Source: Candidatus Iainarchaeum sp.
Lineage (GTDB): Archaea > Iainarchaeota > Iainarchaeia > Iainarchaeales > VGJJ01
Reading direction: 5' to 3'
DNA: 39,835 bases
Assembly: GCA_016867455.1 (NCBI GenBank)
Contig: VGJJ01000004.1
Coordinates: forward strand, 1-39,835
The translations under genes and the position numbers were made by a program. Below the pieces are notes generated by a model. That model worked only from the letters and a program-made list of their open reading frames with translations, ran no database searches and had not been told where the DNA came from. How positions within the stretch are numbered: position 1 is the stretch's first letter; every line of letters begins with the position of its first letter. Positions 38,993-39,835 of the stretch are shown piece by piece.

Positions 38993-39304
38993 ATGCAAAA
39001 AGCCCGAATCACATTAACTAGTCCGAGCTACGCCACCTTGTCAGACATTTGTTCAAAGATTGTGGACGTAGCGGATAAGACCGGAGTCAAACACTCCGGC
39101 GTTATCCCATTGCCCACGAAAAAACTCTTGGTGCCCACGCGCAAAAGTCCTTGCGGCGGAGGTACGGAAACGTACGAACGCTGGCAGATGCGCGTGCACA
39201 AGCGAATGATCGACATGGTGTCGGATGACCGCACACTCAGACGAGTGATGCGTATTGACATTCCCGAAGACGTTCAAATCAAAATCGATTTCAAAGATAA
39301 GTAA
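38993..39304 (+). CDS. rps10: Ribosomal protein S10 (uS10)
   Basis: ARITLTSPSYATLSDICSKIVDVADKTGVKHSGVIPLPTKKLLVPTRKSPCGGGTETYERWQMRVHKRMIDM. Confidence 0.95.
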   Translation: MQKARITLTSPSYATLSDICSKIVDVADKTGVKHSGVIPLPTKKLLVPTRKSPCGGGTETYERWQMRVHKRMIDMVSDDRTLRRVMRIDIPEDVQIKIDFKDK

Positions 39305-39317
39305 AATTTTACATGCT

Positions 39318-39346
39318 GAGGGAATTATTCCCTCGCCCTATTTTTT
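39318..39346 (+). terminator. Intrinsic-like terminator after S10
   Basis: GAGGGAA tta TTCCCTC then TTTTTT. Confidence 0.65.
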
Positions 39347-39500
39347 CTAATTATTTTTTGCGCGTCGTGAAACTATATTTTCATCACGCAAAAACACTAA
39401 ATTACGTCCATCCGCGAAGTTATTTTCACACAATGACGTTTTTCTTTTAAACCATCAGTTGCAGGATTAGTTTAGTTTGACACGAGGAGGTGTCTGTAAA

Positions 39501-39835
39501 ATGGATCAAAAAATTGGATCATGGGCTTTCATCATTGGTGTGGTGTTGGCCATCTTAGTTGGACTTTTGGGAGCAACCGTATTTGGTGGCTTTGCCCAAT
39601 GGCTTCCGGTAGTGTTCATTATTTTGGGATTAATTGTTGGATTCCTCAATATTGGGGATAAAGAAACAACCGCTTTCTTAGTGGCTGTAATCGCTTTGCT
39701 CGTAGCGGGCGGAGTCGATTGGACGGTCGTCCCAACTATTGGAACCTATTTCGCCAGCATTTTCGGATACGTTGCCAGCCTTTTAGCTCCAGCGGCCGTG
39801 ATTGTAGGACTTAAAGCCGTTTGGAATTTGGCCCG
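39501..39835 (+). CDS. Polytopic small membrane protein, partial at window end
   Basis: MDQKIGSWAFIIGVVLAILVGLLGATVFGGFAQWLPVVFIILGLIVGFLNIGDKETTAFLVAVIALLVAGG...; RBS gaggagg; no stop before window end. Confidence 0.75.
   Translation, partial: MDQKIGSWAFIIGVVLAILVGLLGATVFGGFAQWLPVVFIILGLIVGFLNIGDKETTAFLVAVIALLVAGGVDWTVVPTIGTYFASIFGYVASLLAPAAVIVGLKAVWNLA

Overview
Archaeal chromosome segment; split B''/B' and A'/A'' RNA polymerase genes, short leaders and DPANN-like protein features make a DPANN-type host my tentative guess. No rRNA, tRNA, CRISPR array or transposon was recognised. Main blocks: (i) 0.5-9.2 kb: Fap7/AK6-type kinase, secreted CARDB-like protein, TRAM protein, DUF4013 membrane protein, Nudix hydrolase, four-repeat lipoprotein, RadC-like JAB protein, FrnE/DsbA-like protein, DEAD-box helicase. 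(ii) 9.3-12.5 kb: lipid/glycan genes (geranylgeranyl reductase, GT2, GT4). (iii) 12.5-16.6 kb: coupled frdA/sdhA - frdB/sdhB - aspartase-like operon with no membrane anchor. (iv) 16.6-24.1 kb: DUF2203, methyltransferase, Fe/Mn SOD, second geranylgeranyl reductase, and a carotenoid cluster crtB-crtI facing a split lycopene cyclase (crtYc+crtYd), plus a GT2. (v) 24.4-39.3 kb: rpoH-B''-B'-A'-A'', L30e-S12-S7-EF-2, a secreted beta-propeller lipoprotein, EF-1A-S10, then a partial membrane protein. Strongest observations: the FrdB/SdhB-like subunit keeps the exact ligands for the [2Fe-2S] and [4Fe-4S] clusters but has lost all three ligands of the quinone-proximal [3Fe-4S] cluster, in an operon with an aspartase-like lyase (candidate aspartate->fumarate->succinate electron sink); uS12 departs from consensus in both decoding-centre loops (PHSG, GSQWGV); the EF-1A leader contains mutually exclusive hairpins; a 14-nt hairpin motif is repeated just after the rpoA'' and EF-2 stop codons; a four-copy Cys-containing repeat occurs in a lipoprotein; a perfect 22-bp palindrome lies upstream of the TRAM gene.
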